NCBI RefSeq assembly: GCF_030815125.1
Contig: NZ_JAUSWH010000003.1
Coordinates: forward strand, 124,001-188,000
DNA from: Allorhizobium paknamense
GTDB lineage: Bacteria > Pseudomonadota > Alphaproteobacteria > Rhizobiales > Rhizobiaceae
Direction: 5' to 3'
Length of the DNA stretch: 64,000 nucleotides
This document shows, in pieces, positions 1 through 7,421 of this stretch (position 1 is the stretch's first letter; each line of letters opens with the position of its first letter). Under the pieces are notes generated by a model that was not told the DNA's origin, did no database searches, and saw only the letters and a list, made by a program, of their open reading frames with translations. Position numbers and translations under genes: made by a program.

Positions 1-19
1 ATGGCGCACGGCGCTGTAG
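1..19. repeat. Partial arm of Q-type palindromic repeat at the window edge
   Basis: These bases match the right arm of the first hairpin of the Q repeat family (compare 15353-15379, where a GGCGCAC arm is followed by CGCTGTAG). The left arm would lie outside the window. The match is short and carries a small deletion, so this is a tentative call. Confidence 0.4.
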
Positions 20-149
20 CAAGGCTTGCGTCAGGCGCAGGGCAGGTCTGCCGAAAAGCGGGGTCTGCGCGGTGAAAAATGCTGTAGAAGCCCGTGCTTG
101 CGCATTTTTTGCAGGCAACTGCCTCATAACCGTTCAGAGAGCCAGATAG

Positions 150-155
150 AAGGAG
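150..155 (+). promoter_or_regulatory. Ribosome binding site AAGGAG
   Basis: AAGGAG lies 8 nt upstream of the ATG at 164. It decides the start of the small protein over the longer in-frame extension that begins at 26. Confidence 0.75.
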
Positions 156-163
156 TACGTGTC

Positions 164-415
164 ATGAATGAGTGTGTTGATCAGCGTTCGCTTTTCCGGT
201 CTTCCCCGCGTTTTACCATTGGCCGTGATCAAAAAGGCTTCTGGGTCCTTCAGGATAAGACCAACCGGCTCGGCGGCCTTTTCGCCAGCGAGGAAGCAGC
301 GCTGAAATTCGTATCGAAGGAATGCAAGGATCACACCGCCGAGATCAGCCGTGCTCCCGCATCCATGACGGTCGAGCTTGCTGCCAGCGAAACACGCCTT
401 TCCCGCGCCGCCTGA
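164..415 (+). CDS. Small conserved-type hypothetical protein (83 aa)
   Basis: Function unknown. The 83-residue soluble protein has no signal peptide or membrane segment. It has a central FxIGRDxxGFWVxxD...GGLF section (about residues 18-40) followed by a helix rich in Ala and Glu. From memory, many rhizobial small hypothetical proteins share this 'F-I-x-D-G-x-W-V ... G-G-L-F ... A-L-x-F' pattern, often as several paralogues per genome; this is recollection, not a search. A good ribosome binding site and a strong intrinsic terminator just downstream (452-490) suggest a real monocistronic gene. Confidence 0.65.
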   Translation: MNECVDQRSLFRSSPRFTIGRDQKGFWVLQDKTNRLGGLFASEEAALKFVSKECKDHTAEISRAPASMTVELAASETRLSRAA

Positions 416-451
416 CGCGCCTGCCTCTTTGGGGGCGTTCAAGAAATTTGT

Positions 452-490
452 AAAAAACAGCCTGTCTCACTCAAGACAGGCTGTTTTTTT
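452..490 (+). terminator. Strong intrinsic terminator
   Basis: A perfect 12-bp stem (AACAGCCTGTCT, 456-467, pairing with 474-485) closes a 6-nt loop. It is followed by a T-run to 490 and preceded by an A-run, so it could act in both directions. It ends the transcript of the 164-415 gene. Confidence 0.9.
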
Positions 491-662
491 GTTCGTAACT
501 ACTACTTTAGATTTTAATATTGCATTATTTTGCGTAAAAAGTGTTGTTAAATTGCGCAAAGTCATATTCTGGGCGGTTTTAGGGTTGCGGCACGCCAGCG
601 AATGCGGAAGTCTCCGCGTTCGGCGGGGGAAAACGCCCTCGGTCCTGCCTTGGGAGGCTTTC
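491..662. promoter_or_regulatory. AT-rich region upstream of the DUF3311/mctP pair
   Basis: This stretch is clearly more AT-rich than its surroundings. Between about 530 and 559 it carries an imperfect inverted repeat, TTGCG...(about 17 nt)...CGCAA, which could be an operator. I looked for a sigma-54 -24/-12 pair near 588-602 and the spacing does not fit. Promoter position is inferred from context only. Confidence 0.35.
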
Positions 663-860
663 ATGCACAAACCTTTATGGACGGCGGCCTGCTGGCTGCT
701 TGTCATTCCCTATATCGGGCTGCTCTGGGTGCCGTTCTACAACAAGAGCGAGCCGCAGCTTTTCGGATTTCCGTTTTTCTACTGGTATCAGCTCGGCTGG
801 GTGCCGCTGGCCTCGCTCCTGATCTTCGTCGCCTACAGGAGCTTCCGCGATGACGAATGA
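663..860 (+). CDS. DUF3311 family small membrane protein
   Basis: A 65-residue protein with two hydrophobic segments (about residues 5-23 and 38-58) and a Trp/Tyr/Phe-rich middle, the layout of DUF3311. Such proteins commonly precede sodium:solute symporters of the MctP/YhdT-like group, and this one overlaps the symporter start by 11 nt, indicating translational coupling. A role as a small accessory subunit of the transporter is inferred from context, not shown. The ATG at 663 is preferred over upstream in-frame starts because the extension is not family-like. Confidence 0.8.
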   Translation: MHKPLWTAACWLLVIPYIGLLWVPFYNKSEPQLFGFPFFYWYQLGWVPLASLLIFVAYRSFRDDE

Positions 861-2322
861 CATCAACGTGACGGCGCTGTCCGTCTTCATCTTCTTCTTC
901 GTCCTCGTCACCGTCATGGGTTTCGTCGCCGCCCGCTGGCGCAAGCCGGAAACGCTCGCCCATATCGATGAATGGGGGCTTGGCGGCCGCAAGTTCGGCA
1001 CCTGGATCACCTGGTTTCTGGTGGGGGGCGATTTCTACACCGCCTATACCGTCATTGCCGTTCCGGCGCTCGTCTATGCGGTCGGGGCCTATGGCTTCTT
1101 TGCGCTGCCTTACACGATCATCGTCTATCCCTTCGTTTTTCTGGTCATGCCGGTTTTGTGGCGGCGCGCCAAGGAGCATGGCTATGTCACGGCGGGCGAT
1201 GTGGTGCATGGCCAATATGGTTCGCGCGCGCTGGAGCTTGCCGTGGCGCTCACCGGCGTCATTGCCACCATGCCCTATATCGCGTTGCAACTGGTCGGCA
1301 TGGCGACGGTGCTGAAGGCGCTCGGCCTGCATGGGGAAGTGCCGCTTGCCATTTCCTTCATCATTCTGGCGCTCTACACCTATTCGGCGGGCCTCAGGGC
1401 CCCGGCGCTGATCGCCTTCGTCAAGGACATCATGATCTATATCGTGGTGATCACGGCCGTCGCCGCCATTCCGCTGAAGCTCGGCGGCTATGCCAATGTG
1501 TTTGCCGCCGCCGATGCCGCCTTCCAGGCCAAGGGCTCGGGCGGGCTGCTGCTCGGCTCCAACCAGGTTGTTGCCTATGCCTCGCTGGCGCTGGGCTCGG
1601 CGCTGGCCGCCTTCATGTATCCGCACACGCTGACGGGTATTTTCGCCTCGAATGGCGGCAATACCATTCGCAAGAACGCCGTGCTGCTACCCGCCTATAC
1701 GCTGCTGCTCGGTCTGCTGGCGCTGCTCGGCTATATGGGCCATGCGGCGGGGCTCAAGCCCCAGAGCCCGAACGACATCGTGCCGATGCTGTTCGATACG
1801 CTGTTTCCGGACTGGTTCGCGGGCTTTGCCTTCTCGGCCATCGCCATCGGCGCGCTGGTGCCTGCGGCGGTGATGAGCATCGGTGCGGCCAATCTCTTTA
1901 CCCGCAATTTCTGGAAGGCCTATGTCAATCCAGATGTCTCGCATGCGGGTGAGGCGCAGGTGGCCAAGGTCACGTCGCTGCTGGTCAAGGTGGGGGCGCT
2001 TCTGGTCATCGTCTTCCTGCCCACCCAGTTTGCGCTGGATCTGCAATTGCTGGGCGGCATCTGGATCCTGCAAACGCTTCCGGCCCTGGTCTTCGGTCTT
2101 TACACCAACTGGTTCCGCGCGTCCGGCCTGCTGGCGGGCTGGGTGGTTGGCTTTGCCGGCGGCACCTGGCTGGTCTGGCTGAATGGCTGGAAGCCGCTGC
2201 ATGCCCTCTCGCTCGGCGGTGCGCCGGTCACCGTCTATATCGGGCTGCTGGCGCTTGCCGCCAACATCCTCGTGGCGGTGCTCGTCAATCTTGTCGCAGG
2301 CGGGGGCAAAGCCCGCGCCTGA
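850..2322 (+). CDS. mctP: Sodium:solute symporter, MctP-type monocarboxylate transporter
   Basis: A 490-residue inner-membrane protein with about 13 hydrophobic segments, of the solute:sodium symporter family. Conserved pieces include the early ExxxGGRxxGTW-type section (about 40-55), the GGDFYTAYT section in the second helix and a GLRAPALIAFVKD section (about 180-195). In Rhizobium leguminosarum, MctP takes up lactate, pyruvate, propionate and alanine; the DUF3311 partner and the sequence style support the same class, but the exact substrate is inferred. It ends before repeats and a terminator at 2574-2611. No two-component regulator (MctRS) is adjacent within the window. Confidence 0.75.
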   Translation: MTNDINVTALSVFIFFFVLVTVMGFVAARWRKPETLAHIDEWGLGGRKFGTWITWFLVGGDFYTAYTVIAVPALVYAVGAYGFFALPYTIIVYPFVFLVMPVLWRRAKEHGYVTAGDVVHGQYGSRALELAVALTGVIATMPYIALQLVGMATVLKALGLHGEVPLAISFIILALYTYSAGLRAPALIAFVKDIMIYIVVITAVAAIPLKLGGYANVFAAADAAFQAKGSGGLLLGSNQVVAYASLALGSALAAFMYPHTLTGIFASNGGNTIRKNAVLLPAYTLLLGLLALLGYMGHAAGLKPQSPNDIVPMLFDTLFPDWFAGFAFSAIAIGALVPAAVMSIGAANLFTRNFWKAYVNPDVSHAGEAQVAKVTSLLVKVGALLVIVFLPTQFALDLQLLGGIWILQTLPALVFGLYTNWFRASGLLAGWVVGFAGGTWLVWLNGWKPLHALSLGGAPVTVYIGLLALAANILVAVLVNLVAGGGKARA

Positions 2323-2342
2323 CAGTCTGTTCAAGAATTGCT

Positions 2343-2545
2343 GCTGGCCTGGCGAAAATGGTGATTTCGAGAACCGGAACGGAGCGTACTTAGAGCGCTT
2401 TTCAATCTGATTAAATCAGATCGGCGCTCTAAGCTTCTATTTTTGAAGCATAATCTTGCCGATCCTCGTTTCACTCCGGTCGGATTATGCTCTAACGTAC
2501 GTGAGTACCGGAAGCGCAGAAATTGCCATTTGCAGACGGCCAGCG
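2343..2545 (+). repeat. S-type palindromic repeat interrupted by a U-type repeat
   Basis: The outer parts (2351-2390 and 2496-2540) match the interior of the S element at 15531-15620: left part CGAAAAxGGTGATTT..GAGAACCGG..CGGAG.GTACTT, right part GTGAGTACCGGAAGCGCAG..AATTGCC.TTTGCAG. In the 15.5-kb copy these halves are continuous. Here 105 bp of the U repeat (2391-2495) sits between the two GTAC arms of the central palindrome. The 21-bp terminal inverted repeats of the 15.5-kb copy are not present. Confidence 0.75.
2391..2495 (+). repeat. U-type two-hairpin repeat, copy 1
   Basis: This 105-bp unit is nearly identical to 45287-45391. It has two hairpins: an outer AGAGCGC/GCGCTCT pair enclosing CTGATT..AATCAG, then GAAGCATAATCTTG...GGTCGGATTATGCT. 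It begins TAGAGC and ends GCTCTAA. Confidence 0.85.
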
Positions 2546-2573
2546 GCGATTATTGGACGGACTGTGAGGGATC

Positions 2574-2611
2574 GGGTGGCGGCGGTCTAGGCCCGCTGCC
2601 ACCCTTCTTTT
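2574..2611 (+). terminator. Intrinsic terminator between mctP and ileS
   Basis: A 12-bp GC-rich stem (2574-2585 pairing with 2593-2604, one G-U pair) closes a 7-nt loop and is followed by TTCTTTTTGCTTTTC. It probably ends the mctP transcript. It lies about 240 nt before ileS, so an attenuator role for ileS is an alternative. A second hairpin, CCAATAA/TTATTGG, follows at 2667-2692 in the presumed ileS leader. Confidence 0.75.
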
Positions 2612-2849
2612 TGCTTTTCTTTCGGGGCAAAAGCGCTTAAACAACCGCCCGATGACAAAGCTTGAGCCAATAAGCACGCTGCGAATTATTGGCCCGGCCT
2701 TTCGCGCGGCCTGAAGGCCAGCCGAAGGGTCCGGGTTTTTGGCGTTTGTCCAGCGTCTGCCCCGCGCGCAGACGTGCTGCCGAAACGCCCCTTTCCTCCC
2801 TCATCGCACTTCAAGGCGCGCGCAAAGCCGCCCATTCAATGGTTGGACC
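2612..2849 (+). promoter_or_regulatory. Presumed ileS promoter and leader region
   Basis: No gene is supported here. It contains the CCAATAA...TTATTGG hairpin (2667-2692) and a GGCC-rich palindrome near 2697-2722. The reading frame stays open upstream to 2739, but the family's usual start is the ATG at 2850. No T-box features are visible. Confidence 0.35.
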
Positions 2850-5759
2850 ATGACCGAGACCACGGACAAGCAGGACTATTCCTCCACCCTTTATCTGCCG
2901 CAGACGGAATTTCCCATGCGCGCCGGGCTGCCGCAAAAGGAGCCGGAACTGGTGGAGCGCTGGAAGAAGATGGATCTCTACAAGCGCCTGCGTGCCTCTG
3001 CCGCAGGCCGCGAAAAATTCGTGCTGCATGACGGCCCGCCCTATGCCAACGGCAATATCCATATCGGCCACGCGCTGAACAAGATCCTCAAGGACGTCAT
3101 CACCCGCTCCTTCCAGATGCGCGGCTTCGACAGCAATTACGTGCCCGGCTGGGATTGCCACGGCCTGCCGATCGAATGGAAGATCGAGGAAAAATACCGC
3201 GAGAAGGGCAAGAACAAGGACGAAGTGCCGGTCAACGAATTCCGCAAGGAGTGCCGGGATTTCGCGAGCGGCTGGATCAAGGTGCAGGCCGAGGAATTCC
3301 GCCGCCTCGGCATCGAGGGCGATTTCGACAATCCCTACACCACCATGAATTTCCACGCCGAAGCCCGCATTGCCGGTGAATTGTTGAAGATCGCCAAGAG
3401 CGGCCAGCTCTATCGCGGCTCCAAGCCCGTCATGTGGTCTGTGGTGGAGCGTACAGCACTCGCCGAAGCGGAAGTGGAATATGCCGAGGTCGAGAGCGAT
3501 ACGATCTGGGTGAAGTTTCCGGTGGGTGGTGCAGGCAGCCTGTCCGATGCGTTCGTCGTCATCTGGACGACGACCCCTTGGACGATCCCCGGCAACAGGG
3601 CGATTTCCTTCTCGTCCAAGATCGGCTATGGCCTCTATGAAGTCACCGCTGCTGCCAATGAATTCGGTCCGCAGCCGGGTGAAAAACTGATCTTCGCCGA
3701 CAAGCTGGCCGCTGAGTGCTTTGCCAAGGCAAAGCTGGAATTCACGCGTCTGCGCGACGTGAAGGCCGAGGAACTGGCAGCCATCACCTGCGCCCACCCC
3801 CTCAAGGGTCTCGCTGGCGGCTACGACTTCGCCGTCCCGCTCCTCGACGGCGATCATGTCACTGACGATGCCGGTACGGGCTTCGTCCATACCGCCCCCG
3901 GCCATGGTCGCGAGGACTTTGATGCCTGGATGGCCAATGCCCGTGAACTGGAAGCGCGCGGCATTTCCTCGAAAATCCCCTTCACTGTCGGCGATGACGG
4001 CTTCTACACCGAGGATGCGCCCGGTTTCGGCCCCTCGGCGGAAGGCGGTGCGGCCCGTGTCATGGACGATAACGGCAAGAAGGGCGATGCCAACAAGCGC
4101 GTCATCGAGGCGCTGATCGCCGCCAACACTCTTTTCGCCCGGGGCCGCATCAAGCATGAATATCCCCATAGCTGGCGCTCTAAGAAGCCGGTGATCTTCC
4201 GCAACACGCCGCAATGGTTTGTCACCATGGACAAGGATTTCGGTGACGGCTCGACCCTGCGGTCTCGCGCCCTGTCCGCTATCGATGACACACGCTTCGT
4301 GCCTGCCGGTGGCCAGAACCGCCTGCGCGCCATGATCGAAAACCGTCCGGACTGGGTGCTGTCGCGTCAGCGCGCCTGGGGTGTACCGATCGCCATCTTC
4401 GCGGATGAAAAGGGCGAAATCCTCGTGGACGACGCGGTCAATGCCCGCATCATCGCAGCTTTCGAGGCCGAAGGCGCGGATGCCTGGTTTGCCGAAGGCG
4501 CCAAGGAGCGTTTCCTGGCCGGTCGCGACGATCAGGACCGCTGGACCATGGTGAAGGATATTCTCGATGTGTGGTTCGATTCCGGTTCCACCCATACGTT
4601 TACGTTGGAAGACCGGCCCGATCTGAAATGGCCTGCCGATGTCTATCTGGAAGGGTCTGACCAGCATCGCGGCTGGTTCCATTCCTCGCTCCTGGAAAGC
4701 TGCGCCACGCGGGGCCGCGCGCCCTACAAGGCCGTCGTCACCCACGGGTTTACGATGGACGAGCAGGGCCGCAAGATGTCGAAATCCCTCGGCAACACCG
4801 TGGTGCCGCAGGATGTGATGGCGCAATCGGGCGCGGATATCCTGCGTCTGTGGGTGATGAACACCGATTACGGCGAAGACCAGCGCCTCGGCAAGACCAT
4901 CCTCCAGACCAATATCGACGCCTATCGCAAGATCCGCAACACCATCCGCTGGATGCTCGGCACGCTGGCCCATGACACCGGCGACGCCTTTGCCTATGCC
5001 GATCTGCCGGATCTGGAAAAGCTGATGCTGAACCGGCTGGCGGAGCTGGACAGGCTGGTGCGCGAGGGCTACGACGCCTTCGATTTCAAGCGCATCACCC
5101 GCGCGCTCACCGATTTCGCCAATGTCGAACTGTCGGCCTTCTACTTCGATATCCGCAAGGATGCGCTCTATTGCGATGCGCCGTCGTCTGCCCGCCGCCG
5201 CGCGGCACTCTATGTCATCCGCAAGCTGTTCGACTGCATCGTGCTGTGGTTTGCGCCCATGCTGCCCTTCACCACGGAAGAGGCCTGGCTGTCGCGCAAT
5301 CCGCAAGCTGAATCCGTGCATCTCGAACAGTTCCCCACCATTCCGGCGGAGTGGCTGAACCCGGCGCTGGACGAGAAGTGGGTGAAGATCCGCAAGGTCC
5401 GCTCGGTCGTTACCGGCGCGCTGGAAGTGGAGCGCAAGGACAAGCGCATCGGCTCCTCGCTGGAGGCAGCCCCCGTGGTGCATGTAGCCGATGCCGCGCT
5501 GCTGGCAGCCCTTGACGGGGTGGATATGGCGGAAATCTGCATCACCTCGGCCATTTCCGTGGTCAAGGGTGAGGGCCCGGCGGAAGCCTTCCGCCTGCCC
5601 GAGGTCGCAGGCGTTGCCGTGGAGCCGAAACTGGCGGAAGGCCGCAAATGCGCCCGTTCGTGGCGGATCACGCCGGATGTCGGTTCCGATCCCGATTATC
5701 CCGAGGTTTCGGCCCGCGATGCCGCTGCCTTGCGCGAACTTGCTGCGGTGCAGGGTTGA
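2850..5759 (+). CDS. ileS: Isoleucyl-tRNA synthetase
   Basis: Charges tRNA-Ile with isoleucine in the cytoplasm. It is a class I synthetase of 969 residues with the HIGH motif at 71-74 and KMSKS at 642-646. The CP1 editing domain lies between, and a [12 protein letters not shown] section precedes the KMSKS region. The start at 2850 gives the expected N-terminal Y-x-x-T-L-x-L-P-x-T-x-F-P-M-R pattern. Near residue 933 the C-terminal zinc-finger remnant reads KCARSW, so one of the zinc-binding cysteines of the E. coli enzyme is Ser, and the last Cys pair is absent. Here it is followed by an unrelated lipoprotein gene rather than by lspA. Confidence 0.97.
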   Translation: MTETTDKQDYSSTLYLPQTEFPMRAGLPQKEPELVERWKKMDLYKRLRASAAGREKFVLHDGPPYANGNIHIGHALNKILKDVITRSFQMRGFDSNYVPGWDCHGLPIEWKIEEKYREKGKNKDEVPVNEFRKECRDFASGWIKVQAEEFRRLGIEGDFDNPYTTMNFHAEARIAGELLKIAKSGQLYRGSKPVMWSVVERTALAEAEVEYAEVESDTIWVKFPVGGAGSLSDAFVVIWTTTPWTIPGNRAISFSSKIGYGLYEVTAAANEFGPQPGEKLIFADKLAAECFAKAKLEFTRLRDVKAEELAAITCAHPLKGLAGGYDFAVPLLDGDHVTDDAGTGFVHTAPGHGREDFDAWMANARELEARGISSKIPFTVGDDGFYTEDAPGFGPSAEGGAARVMDDNGKKGDANKRVIEALIAANTLFARGRIKHEYPHSWRSKKPVIFRNTPQWFVTMDKDFGDGSTLRSRALSAIDDTRFVPAGGQNRLRAMIENRPDWVLSRQRAWGVPIAIFADEKGEILVDDAVNARIIAAFEAEGADAWFAEGAKERFLAGRDDQDRWTMVKDILDVWFDSGSTHTFTLEDRPDLKWPADVYLEGSDQHRGWFHSSLLESCATRGRAPYKAVVTHGFTMDEQGRKMSKSLGNTVVPQDVMAQSGADILRLWVMNTDYGEDQRLGKTILQTNIDAYRKIRNTIRWMLGTLAHDTGDAFAYADLPDLEKLMLNRLAELDRLVREGYDAFDFKRITRALTDFANVELSAFYFDIRKDALYCDAPSSARRRAALYVIRKLFDCIVLWFAPMLPFTTEEAWLSRNPQAESVHLEQFPTIPAEWLNPALDEKWVKIRKVRSVVTGALEVERKDKRIGSSLEAAPVVHVADAALLAALDGVDMAEICITSAISVVKGEGPAEAFRLPEVAGVAVEPKLAEGRKCARSWRITPDVGSDPDYPEVSARDAAALRELAAVQG

Positions 5760-5961
5760 TTTCTTCTCGCGGCATTTGCTCTTTTGCTGATCTTTCGGTA
5801 AAAGCTGCCTGAAATTGGCCGGAATTTTCTTTCAGGCGAGAGACACTCGCCTGAAATCTCCGCGAGCCTGCGCAGATACGCTGCACAGGCCGTGGTGGCT
5901 GGGGTGGAGCATCGAGCTGTGGCGCTGCTCTGGCGCGTCATGCTGAAAGGCTGGAAGATTT

Positions 5962-6582
5962 ATGGTAAAGGCACGTATGGTTCGCGTTGGCATGACCTTG
6001 GCCGGCATTTTTGCCGCCTGCACCAGCTTGAGCAGTTGCATGAGCGGCCCGACCTACGGGACGGACAAGACCGCCATGGAACAGCTGGCGGATGACCTTG
6101 GTTCCGCCGCCTCGATCTCCGGCAACAAGAAGCCCGAGGGCAAGTATAGCCCGCGTCCCGATCTTGTGCTGCCGCCCAAGGGTGCCCAGGCAGAACTTGT
6201 GCAGCCGCAGACCTCGCTTGCCAGCAAGGACAATCCGGAATGGGTGGAATCGCCGGAAGATACGCGCAAGCGTCTGGTGGCCGAGGCCGACGCCAATTCC
6301 AACAATCCGAATTACCGCTCGCCGCTGCTGGCCGGTTACGGCACCAATGGCACGATGACAGAAACCCAGAAGTGGCAGGCCTTCCGTGACGCGCGCAAGA
6401 TCCAGAAGGGTGCCTATCTCGATCAGCGCCGCGTGCTTTCCGATCCGCCGGACAGCTACCGCATGGTGGACGAATCCAAGCTGACCGATCTGGGTGAACC
6501 GGAAGCCAAGAAGGAAAAGCGCCGCCAGAAGGAAGCGCAGATCAGCAATTCCGGCAAGAACTGGTGGCAGCCCTTCCAATAA
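5962..6582 (+). CDS. Putative outer-membrane or periplasmic lipoprotein
   Basis: A 206-residue protein with a lipoprotein signal: positive N-terminus, hydrophobic stretch and lipobox LSSC, with the acylated Cys near residue 26. The mature part is hydrophilic, rich in charged residues, Asn and Pro, and ends in a Lys/Arg-rich stretch followed by WWQPFQ. I recognise no enzymatic domain. It lies 200 nt downstream of ileS on the same strand. Internal ATGs at codons 6 and 11 are alternative starts that would keep the signal peptide. Function unknown; a structural or assembly role in the envelope would be a guess. Confidence 0.8.
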   Translation: MVKARMVRVGMTLAGIFAACTSLSSCMSGPTYGTDKTAMEQLADDLGSAASISGNKKPEGKYSPRPDLVLPPKGAQAELVQPQTSLASKDNPEWVESPEDTRKRLVAEADANSNNPNYRSPLLAGYGTNGTMTETQKWQAFRDARKIQKGAYLDQRRVLSDPPDSYRMVDESKLTDLGEPEAKKEKRRQKEAQISNSGKNWWQPFQ

Positions 6583-6628
6583 GAGCCGATTATTATTTTC
6601 TAATCCAGGGTCCCAGCTTTTCCTCCGT

Positions 6629-6703
6629 CATGGTCGGGCTTGACCCGACCATCCATAAGGCGCCTGCAGCATGGATCCTCGGGTCAAGCCCGAGGATGAC
6701 CGA
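6629..6703. repeat. Pair of GTCGGGCTTGACCCGAC-type palindromes
   Basis: Two related hairpins: ATGGTCGGG-CTTGA-CCCGACCAT (6630-6652) and ATCCTCGGG...CCCGAGGAT (about 6674-6696). The CGGGTCAAGCCCGAGGAT type of palindrome is widespread between genes in alphaproteobacteria. It fills most of the space between the lipoprotein and GNAT genes and could act as a transcript-end hairpin. Confidence 0.7.
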
Positions 6704-6769
6704 TGGGGATCACAGAGGCTGATCATTGATCTGCGGGCCGGTTCGGCCCCTTTTTATTTTGGGTACACC

Positions 6770-7252
6770 ATGAGCTTTATCATTCGCGATGCCGAGGTCG
6801 GCGATGTGCCGGTCATTTTGCGTTTCATCACTGATCTTGCGATTTACGAGAAGGCCGAGCATGAGGTCAAGGCCACGCCGGAAAGCCTGGCGGAAAGCCT
6901 TTTCGGAGAGGCAAGCGTCACCCGCGCCGTCATTCTCGAAAGCGAAGGCAAGCCTGCCGGCTTTGCGCTGTGGTTCTACAGTTTCTCCACCTGGCTTGCG
7001 CGCAAGGGGCTCTATCTGGAAGATCTCTATGTCGATCCGGCCTTTCGCGGCCAGGGTGGCGGACGGCTTCTTCTGCGTCATCTCGCCCGCCGGGCGGTGG
7101 AGGAGGGGTGCGGCCGTTTCGAATGGAGCGTGCTGGACTGGAATACGCCTGCCATCCGGGTTTACGAGTCCATCGGCGGCGAGCCGCAGAGCGAATGGAT
7201 CCGCTACCGCCTGTCCGGCGATGCCTTGAAAGCCTTCGCCGACGAGGCGTGA
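6770..7252 (+). CDS. GNAT N-acetyltransferase (spermidine/spermine acetyltransferase-like)
   Basis: A 160-residue cytoplasmic acetyltransferase that uses acetyl-CoA. Motif A is clear: LYLEDLYVDPAFRGQGGG (81-98), with the pyrophosphate-binding RGQGGG loop at 93-98, followed by the motif B section WNTPAIRVYESIG. The FALWFYSFSTW...KGLYLEDL pattern matches the SSAT/thialysine-acetyltransferase branch, so an amine substrate is likely, but the substrate is not known. The ATG at 6770 gives the standard MSFxIRDA start; the frame upstream of it runs through the palindromic repeat. It stands alone and ends at a repeat mosaic. Confidence 0.88.
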   Translation: MSFIIRDAEVGDVPVILRFITDLAIYEKAEHEVKATPESLAESLFGEASVTRAVILESEGKPAGFALWFYSFSTWLARKGLYLEDLYVDPAFRGQGGGRLLLRHLARRAVEEGCGRFEWSVLDWNTPAIRVYESIGGEPQSEWIRYRLSGDALKAFADEA

Positions 7253-7256
7253 GCTT

Positions 7257-7412
7257 GTAGAGCGCCGATCTGATTGAACCAGACCGGCGCTTTGACATTT
7301 GGTACTAGAGCATTTCCGGTGAAAACGGGATCACCTGAAATGCTCTATCTATTTGTTTTTACGCAGTCCGGACGCAAAACCGCTAACGCACTTTTGCTGG
7401 ACATGCTCTAAT
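7257..7412. repeat. Mosaic of three palindromic repeats
   Basis: The whole space between the GNAT and GMC genes is repeat DNA: a U-type half (about 7259-7292, AGAGCGCCGATCTGATT..CCGGCGCT), an R-like hairpin (about 7306-7346, AGAGCATTTCC...GAAATGCTCT) and a RIME-like unit (about 7359-7410, ACGCAGTCCGGACGCAAAACCG...TTTTGCTGGACATGCTCTA). The last closely resembles 45444-45493. Confidence 0.8.
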
Positions 7413-7421
7413 AGCACAAGA

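Noticed and set aside
586..603. Possible sigma-54 promoter upstream of the DUF3311/mctP pair
   Set aside because: A GGCACG is present, but the TTGC element is not at the required spacing.
2811..5483. Very long open frame (890 aa) on the strand opposite ileS
   Set aside because: It is an antisense shadow of a GC-rich coding gene; it shows no family-like sequence and ileS is certain.
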